Shown here one piece after another: positions 6,584-14,498 of a stretch of 16,905 nucleotides of DNA; the first letter of the stretch is position 1, and the number at the start of each line of letters is the position of its first letter. A program made the position numbers and the translations under genes. Source of the DNA: an uncultured Collinsella sp. (lineage in GTDB: Bacteria; Actinomycetota; Coriobacteriia; Coriobacteriales; Coriobacteriaceae); contig CABRZN010000029.1 in the NCBI GenBank assembly GCA_902475445.1, positions 1 to 16,905 on the forward strand. Reading direction: 5' to 3'. A model generated the notes under the pieces. The model was not told the origin of the DNA and did not search any database. It worked only from the letters and a program-made list of their open reading frames with translations.

Positions 6584-9583
6584 ATGAGCGACATCATGAG
6601 GCCGATCCCGTTTTCGCAGCTGATGAACTGGATCATCGAGGAGCACAAGACCCAGGACGCCATCTTTGGCGTGCGTAAGATGGTCACGACCAACCAGGAG
6701 GGTGCGCTTCCCATTTTTGACGAGCGCATCGAGACTCCGTTTGGCCCGGCTGCCGGTCCCAATACGCAGCTGGCCCAGAACATCGTGGCCTCTTATGTGG
6801 CCGGTTCTCGCTTCTTTGAGCTCAAGACCGTCCAGGTTATGGACGGCGAGGAGCTCTCCAAGTGCGTCAACAAGCCCTGCATCGTGGCTCAGGACGAGTG
6901 CTACAACTGCGAATGGTCGACCGAGCTCGAGGTTCCGCAGGCCTTTGCCGAGTACGTGAAGGCATGGTTTGCCTGCCACCTGATCGCTCGCGAGTACGGT
7001 CTGGGCAGCCCGGACGGCTTTGTCTTCAACATGTCGGTGGGCTATGACCTGGAGGGCATTAAGAGCCCCAAGGTCGACGCCTACATCGAGGGCATGAAGG
7101 ATGCCAGCGGCTCCGACGTCTGGAACGAGTGCCGTGCCTGGGCACTCGCCAACCTGGACAAGTTTGAGCATGTCGACGCCGCGTTTGTCGAGTCCATCCC
7201 GGCACGCGTCTCCAACTCCATCACCGAGTCCACGCTGCATGGCTGCCCGCCCGCCGAGATCGAGCGCATCGCGACCTACCTCATCACCGAGAAGGGCCTC
7301 AACACCTACATCAAGTGCAACCCCACGCTGCTGGGCTATGAGTTTGCCCGCCAGCGTCTGAACGAGCTGGGCTTTGACTACATCGTCTTTGATGATACGC
7401 ACTTCCGCGAGGACCTGCAGTGGGCCGACGCCGTGCCCATGTTCGAGCGCCTGATTGCCCTGTGCGCCGAGCGCGGCCTGGAGTTTGGCGTCAAGCTGAC
7501 CAACACCTTCCCCGTCGACGTGACGAGAAACGAGCTGCCCTCTACCGAGATGTACATGTCCGGCCGTTCGCTGTTCTCACTGACCATCGAGGCCGCCCGC
7601 CGCATTACCGAGCAGTTTGACGGCAAGCTGCGCATCAGCTACTCCGGTGGTGCCACGGTCTACAACATCCGCGCCCTGTATGATGCCGGTATTTGGCCCG
7701 TTACCCTGGCGACCGACGTGCTCAAGCCCGGTGGCTACGAGCGCTTTAGCCAGATGGCCGGCGAGTTTACCGATCTGGACGGCAAGCCGTTCGCGGGCGT
7801 CTCTCTCGAGGCCGTGACCGCGATCCAGACCGACTCACTCACCAACCCGCTCTACAAGAAGCCGCTGCGTCCGCTGCCCGACCGCAAGGTCGCTGGCAAG
7901 AGCCCGCTTTCCGACTGCTTTACCACGCCGTGCCGTACGAGCTGCCCCATCCAGCAGGATATCCCTGCCTATCTGGCGGCTGTTGACGAGGGCCGCTACG
8001 AGGACGCGCTCAATATCATCATCGAGCGCAACGCCCTGCCGTTCATTACCGGTACCATCTGCCCGCATCCCTGCGGCCGTGCCTGCGAGCGTGCATTCTA
8101 CGAGCCCGAGGGCGCCCAGATTCGCGCCAGCAAGCTCAAGGCCGCCCGCGAGGCCATGACCGCCGTGCTGCCCAAGCTGCGCGCCCAGGCCATTGCCAAC
8201 GACGCCGAGCGCAACGTTGCCGTTATCGGCGGCGGCCCGGCCGGTCTGGCGGCGGCGTTCTTCCTGACGCGCGCCGGCGTGCCCGTCACTATCTTCGAGG
8301 CCCGCGACTCTCTCGGCGGCGTGGTCCGTCACGTGATCCCCGAGTTCCGTATCGCGAGCGACGATATCTCCCACGATGCCGAGCTCTGCCTGGCCTTTGG
8401 CGCCAAGGTGCAGCTCAACGCCCGCGTGGAGTCCATTGACGAGCTCAAGGCCCAGGGCTTTACCGACGTAGTCGTGGCCACTGGTGCCTGGATGCCCGGC
8501 TCTGCGGGCTTGGGCGAGGGTGCCGAGCTCGACGTGCTGGAGTTCCTCGAGGCCGCCAAGAAGGGCGAGAAGCTCGAGCTGGGCGAGGACGTCGTGGTCA
8601 TTGGCGCCGGCAACACCGCCATGGACGCGGCCCGCGTGGCCAAGCGCCTTGCTGGCGTGAAGAACGTGCGCCTGGTGTATCGCCGCACCAAGAAGCAGAT
8701 GCCCGCCGACGAGGAAGAGCTCGATCTTGCTCTTGCCGACGGCGTTGAGTTCTGCGAGCTGCTGGCGCCCAAGGCGCTCAACGGCGCCGTGCTGACCTGC
8801 GATGTTATGGAGCTTGGCGAGCCGGACGCAAGCGGCCGTCGCAGCCCCGTCGCCACGGGCGAGACCGTCGAGCTGCCCGCCACCACAGTGATCTGTGCCG
8901 TGGGCGAGGGCATCGATGCCAGCCTGTACGATGCCGCGGGCGTCGAGCACGACCGTCGCGGCCGCCTTGCCGCCACCTCCACCGGCGTCGAGGGCGTCTG
9001 GGCTGCGGGCGACTGCCGCCGCGGTCCTGCCACCGTTGTCGAGGCTATCGCCGACGCCGCCGAGGTCGCCCGTGCCATCGCCGGCGTGGACTTTAACAAG
9101 TACGCCGACTGCAACGAGCAGGCCGATCGCGAGGACGCTTGCTACGAGCGCAAGGGGTCGCTGTGCCGCGACAAGCGCAACTGCACCAAGACTCGCTGCC
9201 TGGGCTGCGGCTCGGTGTGCGAGGTCTGCTGCGACGTGTGCCCCAACCGCGCCAACGTGGCAATTAAGGTGCCGGGCCTGGCCAAGCATCAGGTCGTCCA
9301 TGTCGACGGCATGTGCAACGAGTGCGGCAACTGCGCCGTGTTCTGCCCCTACCAGGAGGGTCGTCCCTACAAGGACAAGCTCACCCTGTTCTGGAGCGAG
9401 CAGGACATGGAGAACTCCGAGAACGAGGGCTTCCTGGCCGTGGACGAGGATCACTTTAAGGTCCGCGTTGCCGGCACGGTCCGTACCGTCTCGGTCGATG
9501 CCGTCAACACCGGTCTTCCCGAGGCCGTCCGCCTGACCATCAGGGCTGTGCGCGACAACTATTCGTACCTTCTTAAGAAATAG
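6584..9583 (+). CDS. ygfK: YgfK, iron-sulfur flavoprotein (putative selenate reductase subunit)
   Basis: This 999-residue protein is similar in order and length to E. coli YgfK. Residues about 1-430 form the dihydroorotate-dehydrogenase-like region (MRPIPF, GPAAGPNTQLAQNIV, FNMSVGYDLEGIK, YMSGRSLFSLTI, ISYSGGA). A GltD-like part follows with Cys445/450/454 and Cys493/497/501 as iron-sulfur ligands, an FAD Rossmann motif VIGGGPAGLAAAFFL (about 546-560) and a second dinucleotide motif VVVIGAGNTAMDAARVAKRL (about 669-688). The C-terminus holds two ferredoxin-type Cys clusters (about 872-890 and 911-920, CNECGNCAVFCP). The start at ATG 6584 has AGAGGAG 6 bp upstream. The ferredoxin gene follows after 11 bp. 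Family data link ygfK to purine/urate catabolism; the name 'selenate reductase' is historical. It most likely passes electrons between NAD(P)H and the molybdenum enzyme. Confidence 0.95.
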   Translation: MSDIMRPIPFSQLMNWIIEEHKTQDAIFGVRKMVTTNQEGALPIFDERIETPFGPAAGPNTQLAQNIVASYVAGSRFFELKTVQVMDGEELSKCVNKPCIVAQDECYNCEWSTELEVPQAFAEYVKAWFACHLIAREYGLGSPDGFVFNMSVGYDLEGIKSPKVDAYIEGMKDASGSDVWNECRAWALANLDKFEHVDAAFVESIPARVSNSITESTLHGCPPAEIERIATYLITEKGLNTYIKCNPTLLGYEFARQRLNELGFDYIVFDDTHFREDLQWADAVPMFERLIALCAERGLEFGVKLTNTFPVDVTRNELPSTEMYMSGRSLFSLTIEAARRITEQFDGKLRISYSGGATVYNIRALYDAGIWPVTLATDVLKPGGYERFSQMAGEFTDLDGKPFAGVSLEAVTAIQTDSLTNPLYKKPLRPLPDRKVAGKSPLSDCFTTPCRTSCPIQQDIPAYLAAVDEGRYEDALNIIIERNALPFITGTICPHPCGRACERAFYEPEGAQIRASKLKAAREAMTAVLPKLRAQAIANDAERNVAVIGGGPAGLAAAFFLTRAGVPVTIFEARDSLGGVVRHVIPEFRIASDDISHDAELCLAFGAKVQLNARVESIDELKAQGFTDVVVATGAWMPGSAGLGEGAELDVLEFLEAAKKGEKLELGEDVVVIGAGNTAMDAARVAKRLAGVKNVRLVYRRTKKQMPADEEELDLALADGVEFCELLAPKALNGAVLTCDVMELGEPDASGRRSPVATGETVELPATTVICAVGEGIDASLYDAAGVEHDRRGRLAATSTGVEGVWAAGDCRRGPATVVEAIADAAEVARAIAGVDFNKYADCNEQADREDACYERKGSLCRDKRNCTKTRCLGCGSVCEVCCDVCPNRANVAIKVPGLAKHQVVHVDGMCNECGNCAVFCPYQEGRPYKDKLTLFWSEQDMENSENEGFLAVDEDHFKVRVAGTVRTVSVDAVNTGLPEAVRLTIRAVRDNYSYLLKK

Positions 9584-9594
9584 GCGAGTCTCTT

Positions 9595-10074
9595 ATGGCC
9601 AAATCCATTCAACATAATGTGGCCTACGTTGCCTGCGGAAGCGGTTGCGCCTCCGCAGGCGGCGATGCCCGCTGCAGCGAAGGCTGCATTGGCTGTGGCG
9701 CCTGCGTCACGGCCTGCCCCCACGGTGCCATTGCGCTGGTCGATGGCATCGCCCGCGTGGATCGCTCAAAGTGCACGGGCTGTGGCCTGTGCGGCATGGC
9801 GTGCCCGCAGCGCGTGATTGCCTTCGTTCCCGGCTACCAGAACATTCTGGTGCGCTGTAACAACACCGACAAGGGCGCCATTGCGCGCAAGATCTGCGAC
9901 ACGAGCTGCATCGGTTGCGGCATGTGCGCTAAAAAGTGCCCTGCCGGCGCTATCCGCATCGAGGACAACTGCGCCCATATCGACGGTGTGGACTGCCTGT
10001 CGTGCGGCATGTGCGCCGTCGTCTGCCCGCATGGCGCCATCCACGACCGCACCGGCATCGCCGCCGGCGTGTAG
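9595..10074 (+). CDS. Polyferredoxin-type 4Fe-4S protein with four cluster motifs
   Basis: This 159-residue, Cys-rich cytosolic protein has four CxxCxxCxxxCP motifs: CIGCGACVTACP (31-42), CTGCGLCGMACP (60-71), CIGCGMCAKKCP (105-116) and CLSCGMCAVVCP (134-145), enough for four [4Fe-4S] clusters. Extra cysteines at 14, 18 and 27 resemble the lead-in of RnfB-like proteins. There is no membrane segment or twin-arginine signal. It lies 11 bp after ygfK and 12 bp before xdhD, so it is almost surely co-translated and likely the electron carrier between them. The ribosome site is weak (GGCGAG overlapping the ygfK stop), which suggests translational coupling. The exact partner proteins are inferred from position only. 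Confidence 0.92.
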   Translation: MAKSIQHNVAYVACGSGCASAGGDARCSEGCIGCGACVTACPHGAIALVDGIARVDRSKCTGCGLCGMACPQRVIAFVPGYQNILVRCNNTDKGAIARKICDTSCIGCGMCAKKCPAGAIRIEDNCAHIDGVDCLSCGMCAVVCPHGAIHDRTGIAAGV

Positions 10075-10086
10075 AAGGGAATCACC

Positions 10087-11397
10087 ATGGCACAGGAATT
10101 CACTTTTACCGTTAACGGCGTCAATCGCACGACGACCCAAAACAAACCGCTGCTGCGCTACCTGCGCGACGACCTGCATATCCATTCCGCCAAGGACGGC
10201 TGCTCCGAAGGTGCTTGTGGCACCTGCACCATCCATGTGGACGGCGCGGCCGTCAAGGCGTGCGTGCTAACCACCGCTCTTGCCGCTGGCCGCAACATCG
10301 TGACTGTTGAGGGCCTGCCCGAGGATGTGCGCGAGGCCTTTGTGTACGCCTTTGGCGCCGTGGGCGCCGTGCAGTGCGGTTTTTGCATCCCCGGTATGGT
10401 CATGGCGGGCGCTGCGCTCATCGCCGAGGATCCCGAGCCCACCGAGGAGCAGATCAAGTACGCCATCCGCGGCAACGTCTGCCGCTGCACCGGCTACAAA
10501 AAGATTATCGAGGGCATCTCGCTGGCCGCTGCGGTACTCCGCGGCGAAAAGCAGATCGACGAGGATCTGGAGCGCGGCGATGACTACGGCGTGGGCAAGC
10601 GCGCCTTCCGCATCGACGTGCGCAAGAAGGTTCTCGGCGAGGGCAAGTACCCCGACGACATCGACGAGTCCGATCAGCCGGGCTTGACCTATGCCAGCGC
10701 CGTGCGCTCCAAGTATCCGCGCGCCCGCGTGCTCTCCATCGATACCTCCAAGGCCGAGGCCCTGCCCGGTGTGGTGGGCATCCTGCGCGCCGAGGACGTG
10801 CCGGTCAACCAGGTCGGCCATCTTATCCAGGACTGGGACGTCATGATCGCCCAGGGCGATATCACTCGCTGCGTGGGTGACGCCATCGTGCTGGTGGTTG
10901 CCGAGGACGAGGCGACGCTCGAGAAGGCCAAGAAGCTCGTAAAGATTGATTACGAGCCGCTGGAGCCCGTGCGTAACATTGTCGAGGCCAAGGCTGCCGA
11001 CGCCCCGCGCCTGCACGACAGCTTCTTTGCCTTTGGCAACACGGTGGAGCTCAAGGACAACGTGTGCCAGAGCCGCCATGTGACGCGCGGCGACGCCGCC
11101 AAGGCGCTGGCAGAGAGCGCGTTTACCGTGACGCAGCGCTTTACTACGCCCTTTACCGAGCATGCCTTTTTGGAGCCCGAGTGCGCCGTTGCCTTCCCGT
11201 ACAAGAACGGCGTCAAGGTGCAGTCGACCGACCAGGGTGCCTACGACACGCGCAAAGAGTGTGCCCACATGTTTGGCTGGGACAACGAGCCCGAGCGCGT
11301 GGTCGTCGAGACCATGCTCGTGGGCGGCGGCTTTGGCGGTAAGGAGGACGTTTCGGTCCAGCACCGCTCGCCGCATATAAGTTTCAGCGTCCTGTGA
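10087..11397 (+). CDS. xdhD: XdhD N-terminal part: [2Fe-2S] domains and first part of Mo-binding subunit
   Basis: This 436-residue frame starts at ATG 10087 with AAGGGA 6 bp upstream, 12 bp after the ferredoxin gene. A plant-type [2Fe-2S] domain (Cys39, Cys44, Cys47, Cys59) is followed by the helical [2Fe-2S] domain (Cys97, Cys100, Cys132, Cys134 in CGFC and CRCTGY). Next comes the a/b hammerhead of molybdenum hydroxylases (about 175-290) and the start of the Moco domain, with TTPFTEHAFLEPE and LVGGGFGGKED. There is no FAD domain. The last ten or so residues (from about 427) are out-of-frame nonsense caused by the frameshift. In this family the iron-sulfur domains are fused to the catalytic chain, as in selenium-dependent xanthine dehydrogenase-like enzymes and XdhD. 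Confidence 0.85.
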   Translation: MAQEFTFTVNGVNRTTTQNKPLLRYLRDDLHIHSAKDGCSEGACGTCTIHVDGAAVKACVLTTALAAGRNIVTVEGLPEDVREAFVYAFGAVGAVQCGFCIPGMVMAGAALIAEDPEPTEEQIKYAIRGNVCRCTGYKKIIEGISLAAAVLRGEKQIDEDLERGDDYGVGKRAFRIDVRKKVLGEGKYPDDIDESDQPGLTYASAVRSKYPRARVLSIDTSKAEALPGVVGILRAEDVPVNQVGHLIQDWDVMIAQGDITRCVGDAIVLVVAEDEATLEKAKKLVKIDYEPLEPVRNIVEAKAADAPRLHDSFFAFGNTVELKDNVCQSRHVTRGDAAKALAESAFTVTQRFTTPFTEHAFLEPECAVAFPYKNGVKVQSTDQGAYDTRKECAHMFGWDNEPERVVVETMLVGGGFGGKEDVSVQHRSPHISFSVL

Positions 11398-12857
11398 AGT
11401 GCAAGCTCACGCGTGCCGAGTCGCTCGCGTTCCATCCCAAGCGTCATGCCATGGACGGCACCTTTACGCTGGGCTGCGACGCCGAGGGCAACTTTACCGG
11501 CCTGGACTGCGAGATCAACTTTGATACCGGCGCCTACGCTTCGCTGTGCGGCCCGGTGCTCGAGCGTGCCTGCACGCATGCCGTCGGTCCCTACAAGTAC
11601 CAGAACACCGACATTCGCGGTTTTGGCTACTACACTAACAACCCGCCTGCCGGCGCGTACCGTGGCTTTGGCGTTTGCCAGTCCGAGTTTGCACTCGAGA
11701 GCCTGATCGACCTACTGGCCGAGAAGGTCGGCCTGGATCCGTGGGAGATCCGCTACCGTAACGCCATCGAGCCGGGCGAGGTTTTGCCCAACGGCCAGAT
11801 CGCCGATTGCTCCACGGCGCTTAAGGAGACGCTGCTCGAGGTCAAGGATGCCTATTACGCGCATCCCGGACACGCCGGTATCGCCTGCGCCATGAAGAAC
11901 GCCGGCGTGGGCGTGGGCCTGCCCGATGCCGGCCGCTGCAAGATCCGCATCGAGAACGGCGTGGCCGTGGTCTACGCCGCCACGTCCGACATCGGCCAGG
12001 GCTGCAACACGGTCTTTTTGCAGGACGTTGCCGAGGCGTGCGGTCTGCCGCTGAGCTGCATTGCCAACGGCGAGTGCTCCACCGAGAACGCTCCCGACTC
12101 CGGCACCACGTCTGGCTCGCGCCAGACGGTCGTGACCGGCGAGGCCGTGCGCGGCGCCGCCTTCCTGCTGCGCGATGCCATGGTTGGCATCGAGGCCGGT
12201 AAGCCTGCACCCGATACTCCCGTGAGCGCGCATGGTGACGGCGTCAAGATCGAGTACGACGACGGTCGCGCCTACCAGCTGCGCGCGCAGGAACTCGTCG
12301 CCGGCCAGGGCATGCATCCTCAGGACCCCGCGGCCGCCATCAAGGCACTCGAGGGATGCGAGTTTGGCTACGTGTACCTGGAGCCGACCGACAAACTGGG
12401 CGCCGACGTCCCCAATCCCAAGAGTCACATCTGCTACGGCTTTGCCACGCATGTGGTCATTCTGGATGATGGCGGTCGCGTGAGCGAGGTCTATGCCGCG
12501 CACGATTCCGGCAAGGTGGTCAACCCCATCTCCATCCAGGGTCAGATCGAAGGCGGCGTGCTCATGGGTATGGGCTATGCACTTACCGAGGATTGGCCGC
12601 TCAAGGACTGCGTGCCCCAGGCCAGGTACGGCACGCTCGGGCTGTTCCGTGCGCCCGAGATTCCGGATATCCACGCCATCTACGTGGAGAAGGACGAGCT
12701 GCTGCCCGTGGCATACGGCGGCAAGGGCATCGGCGAGATCGCAACGATCCCCACGGCGCCCGCCGTGCAGAACGCCTACCGCGCATTTGACGGCAAGCTG
12801 CGCCCGGATCTTCCCATGGTGGATACGCCGTACAGCCGCGTCCGTCACCGCGGGTAG
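11394..12857 (+). CDS. xdhD: XdhD C-terminal part: molybdopterin-binding catalytic domain
   Basis: This 487-codon frame, if it starts at GTG 11394, overlaps the upstream stop as GTGA but has no Shine-Dalgarno, so independent translation would be weak. It continues the Moco-binding subunit: GAYRGFGVCQSEFALE, SDIGQGCNTVFLQDVAEACGL, GTTSGSRQTVVTGEA, HDSGKVVNPISIQGQIEGG, and the catalytic-base motif GKGIGEIATIPTAPAVQNA with Glu448 (GAG at 12735-12737). These are marks of a purine-hydroxylating or reducing molybdenum enzyme of the xanthine dehydrogenase family. Known relatives can carry a labile selenium ligand that is not encoded as selenocysteine. It is the last gene of the operon, and a terminator follows 70 bp later. 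Confidence 0.85.
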   Translation: MKCKLTRAESLAFHPKRHAMDGTFTLGCDAEGNFTGLDCEINFDTGAYASLCGPVLERACTHAVGPYKYQNTDIRGFGYYTNNPPAGAYRGFGVCQSEFALESLIDLLAEKVGLDPWEIRYRNAIEPGEVLPNGQIADCSTALKETLLEVKDAYYAHPGHAGIACAMKNAGVGVGLPDAGRCKIRIENGVAVVYAATSDIGQGCNTVFLQDVAEACGLPLSCIANGECSTENAPDSGTTSGSRQTVVTGEAVRGAAFLLRDAMVGIEAGKPAPDTPVSAHGDGVKIEYDDGRAYQLRAQELVAGQGMHPQDPAAAIKALEGCEFGYVYLEPTDKLGADVPNPKSHICYGFATHVVILDDGGRVSEVYAAHDSGKVVNPISIQGQIEGGVLMGMGYALTEDWPLKDCVPQARYGTLGLFRAPEIPDIHAIYVEKDELLPVAYGGKGIGEIATIPTAPAVQNAYRAFDGKLRPDLPMVDTPYSRVRHRG

Positions 12858-12926
12858 GGTAGAGCGCGGACGGTCATTGCTGACGAGCTGTTCGCGCTCA
12901 ACATCAACTGCATATGCTGCACCTTT

Positions 12927-12958
12927 GGCCCCAGCTCCATCGCGAGCCGGGGCCTTTT
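12927..12958 (+). terminator. Rho-independent terminator of the purine operon
   Basis: GGCCCC (12927-12932) pairs with GGGGCC (12949-12954), and GCTC (12934-12937) with GAGC (12944-12947) inside it, closing a 6-nt loop with one A/C mismatch. TTTT follows at 12955-12958. It lies 70 bp past the xdhD stop. Confidence 0.85.
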
Positions 12959-12962
12959 GTTT

Positions 12963-13168
12963 GGAGCGGAAAGCGTGTCCCGAAATGAGCGCTCAGAATG
13001 GGATGCAGTTTCCCCTTGGAGCCCTCGGCGGAAATTACATCCCAGAATCGATGCTCAGAATGGGATGCGCTTTCCGGTAGAGCCTCTGGCGGAAAGCGCA
13101 TCCCGGAATTCGGCTCCAGAGTGGGACACACTTTCCGGTTGGAGCTTCAACCGGAAAGTGTGTCCCGG
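12963..13168. repeat. Palindromic repeat array, block 1 (61-62 bp period)
   Basis: Left arms of the form GGGA-N5-TTTCC begin at 13000, 13062 and 13123. Right arms of the form GGAAA-N5-TCCC begin at 12968, 13030, 13091 and 13153. Arms are 14 nt, the loop between a left and its right arm is 15-16 nt, and an 18-nt linker (…CTCAGAAT…) joins neighbouring hairpins. The hairpin at 13062-13104 has perfect 14-bp arms. The one at 13123-13166 has perfect 19-bp arms with a 6-nt loop. The first right arm has no partner. The whole block aligns without gaps to 14617-14822 in block 2 at an offset of 1654. Open frames through it (repeated peptides like SEWDAFSG) are treated as artefacts. Confidence 0.9.
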
Positions 13169-13202
13169 TTTGGCAGGCAGACGGGCATAAGCTCAACAGC
13201 TC

Positions 13203-14201
13203 CTACAACTCCACCTCGTTGAGCCATGTCGGCAGCGCGGTCTGCCGGATGCCTGCCGTCTGCAGCTTTTTCGCGAGCAGTCCTGCCGAGCGGACTTCGC
13301 TCATGGTAAAGCGCAGCAGAGGGTGACCGTAGAGCGATAGGTGCGCCTCGCGCTGTCGTTCGGCAACGAGCGCCTCGGCGGTGGTGCGTCCGGCCAGCAT
13401 GGTCTGGTCGGTATATTTGATGAGCTCGTCGAGCTCGCCCAGCGTGAGTTCCCGCGCCTGGCGCTCCCAGGCAAAGTCCGTTCGTATGGGCTTGGCCGAA
13501 TCGAAGGGGTCCGTCAGCTCGTATTGAAGCCAGTCGGGCGCAAAGCCCGTCTCGATCATGACGGCTCGGGCGACCGATTCCCCGCCGCTCTCGGCGCGGG
13601 CGTCGGCATATCGAAGCGTTGTGAGGGCGGTGCGAATCGCGCGACCATTGCGGGCAGTCGCTCGTTGCTCAACGGCCTCCATCAGCTGTTCCGGCGCAAG
13701 GCCGAGCTTTGAGATCGCCGAATCGGCAATGGGCATGCCGTCGGCAAAACCAGTTTGCAGCAGGCAATCTGTGGCCGTTTGGATGGGCGGCGTTACTGAT
13801 GTGCCGGATAGACGGATTGCTCCGGCCGGCTCGATCTGATGCCGCTGAATATGCGCGCCCGGGCGAGCCGACGGCTTTGTCGAGCTACAGACATGCACAA
13901 CGTTCAGATGTCGCCACGAGACCTCGAGCCCCAGCAGGCAGGCGGCCGAAAACGAGCAGAACGTCCAATCGGGGTGGATGATCGCAAGGGCGCGAATAAT
14001 CTCGCAATGACGCTGTGCCCGGTTGAGTTCATCCCAGCGCATTTTGCGCGCGAACAGTCCCAGCATGGGCGAGACGACCGCGCTGCCGATGCGCCGAAGG
14101 AGCGCTTTTCGGATTGCCGTGCTCGGGGGAATCAGACAGCGCCCCTCTTGTTCGGCTTGAGTGAGCAGTTGGTCGATGAGTTGGTCATTGCAATGGGTCA
14201 T
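13203..14201 (-). CDS. AbiEi-like / DUF559-like protein of unknown function
   Basis: This 332-residue protein starts at ATG 14201, with AAAGGAGG 9 bp upstream. Residues about 20-130 (CLIPPSTAIRKAL…SFSAACLLGLEV) look like the AbiEi-type antitoxin/transcription-regulator region of actinobacterial proteins. Residues about 198-305 match the Vsr/DUF559-like restriction-endonuclease fold often found at the C-terminus of these proteins: AESGGESVARAV (Glu208), RTDFAWERQ (Asp242), and GELDELIKY (Glu256/Lys262), a D…E-x-K-like pattern. No toxin partner of the AbiEii nucleotidyltransferase type is next to it, so a classic type IV toxin-antitoxin role is not supported. It lies alone between two repeat blocks and faces the purine operon. 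The function is unknown; regulator, defence-related nuclease and inactive nuclease fold are all possible. Confidence 0.75.
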   Translation of the reverse strand: MTHCNDQLIDQLLTQAEQEGRCLIPPSTAIRKALLRRIGSAVVSPMLGLFARKMRWDELNRAQRHCEIIRALAIIHPDWTFCSFSAACLLGLEVSWRHLNVVHVCSSTKPSARPGAHIQRHQIEPAGAIRLSGTSVTPPIQTATDCLLQTGFADGMPIADSAISKLGLAPEQLMEAVEQRATARNGRAIRTALTTLRYADARAESGGESVARAVMIETGFAPDWLQYELTDPFDSAKPIRTDFAWERQARELTLGELDELIKYTDQTMLAGRTTAEALVAERQREAHLSLYGHPLLRFTMSEVRSAGLLAKKLQTAGIRQTALPTWLNEVEL

Positions 14202-14498
14202 GAGCTACCGCCTCCTTTTGGGTAGCAAAAAACGTATCAGCCGCAACTTGCCGCCCAACTGACCAAAAGCTGACCAAAATCTAACCATGCAGGTAGATGG
14301 CCTGTTTTCGGCGACATATTTCTTGTTTGAATCGGTGGGCGGTAATCGGCGACCGTGAACGGTAGCTGGATATGAAGTCTTGGTAAGTTTCGGGACGTGT
14401 ACTTTTTGAAAAAGAGCATTCTATCTGCTGTTTTGTGTTTCTGGATCGCATATTTGAAGGCATGTGATAAGGCCGGCGGACTGTCGCCTTGTATCTGC
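14202..14498. other. Non-coding stretch upstream of the AbiEi-like gene
   Basis: No credible gene is seen in about 300 bp, and GC content is below that of the neighbouring genes. The only clear pattern is an 11-nt tandem direct repeat, CTGACCAAAA at 14259-14268 and 14270-14279, followed by the related TCTAACCA. It lies about 60 bp upstream of the minus-strand gene start and could be a regulator site for it. No sure promoter is assigned. Confidence 0.4.

Larger units (their letters stand above)
10087..12857 (+). pseudogene. xdhD: xdhD-type molybdenum hydroxylase, frame broken near 11365-11378
   Basis: The two neighbouring reading frames 10087-11397 and 11367-12857 together form one protein of about 922 residues, close to the 956 of E. 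coli XdhD. Frame 1 follows the family as far as GGGFGGKEDVSVQH and then turns into HISFSVL-stop. The -1 frame picks up the family again as LAAYKFQRPVKCKLTRAES from 11367. The net loss is 1 nt modulo 3 (for example 4 or 7 nt). No slippery heptamer is present in the overlap, so programmed frameshifting is unlikely. Both halves look otherwise intact, so the break is either recent or a sequencing/assembly error. Confidence 0.8.

Noticed and set aside
3450..9454. Long minus-strand open frames opposite the permease, ssnA and ygfK (458, 445 and 539 codons)
   Set aside because: All are compositionally biased shadows of genes with clear motifs and ribosome sites on the plus strand.
11374..11397. Programmed -1 frameshift or selenocysteine at TGA 11395-11397
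   Set aside because: No X-XXY-YYZ slippery heptamer or clear downstream stimulatory structure was seen. Reading through the TGA in frame gives non-homologous sequence, and selenium in this enzyme family is a labile ligand, not a coded residue.
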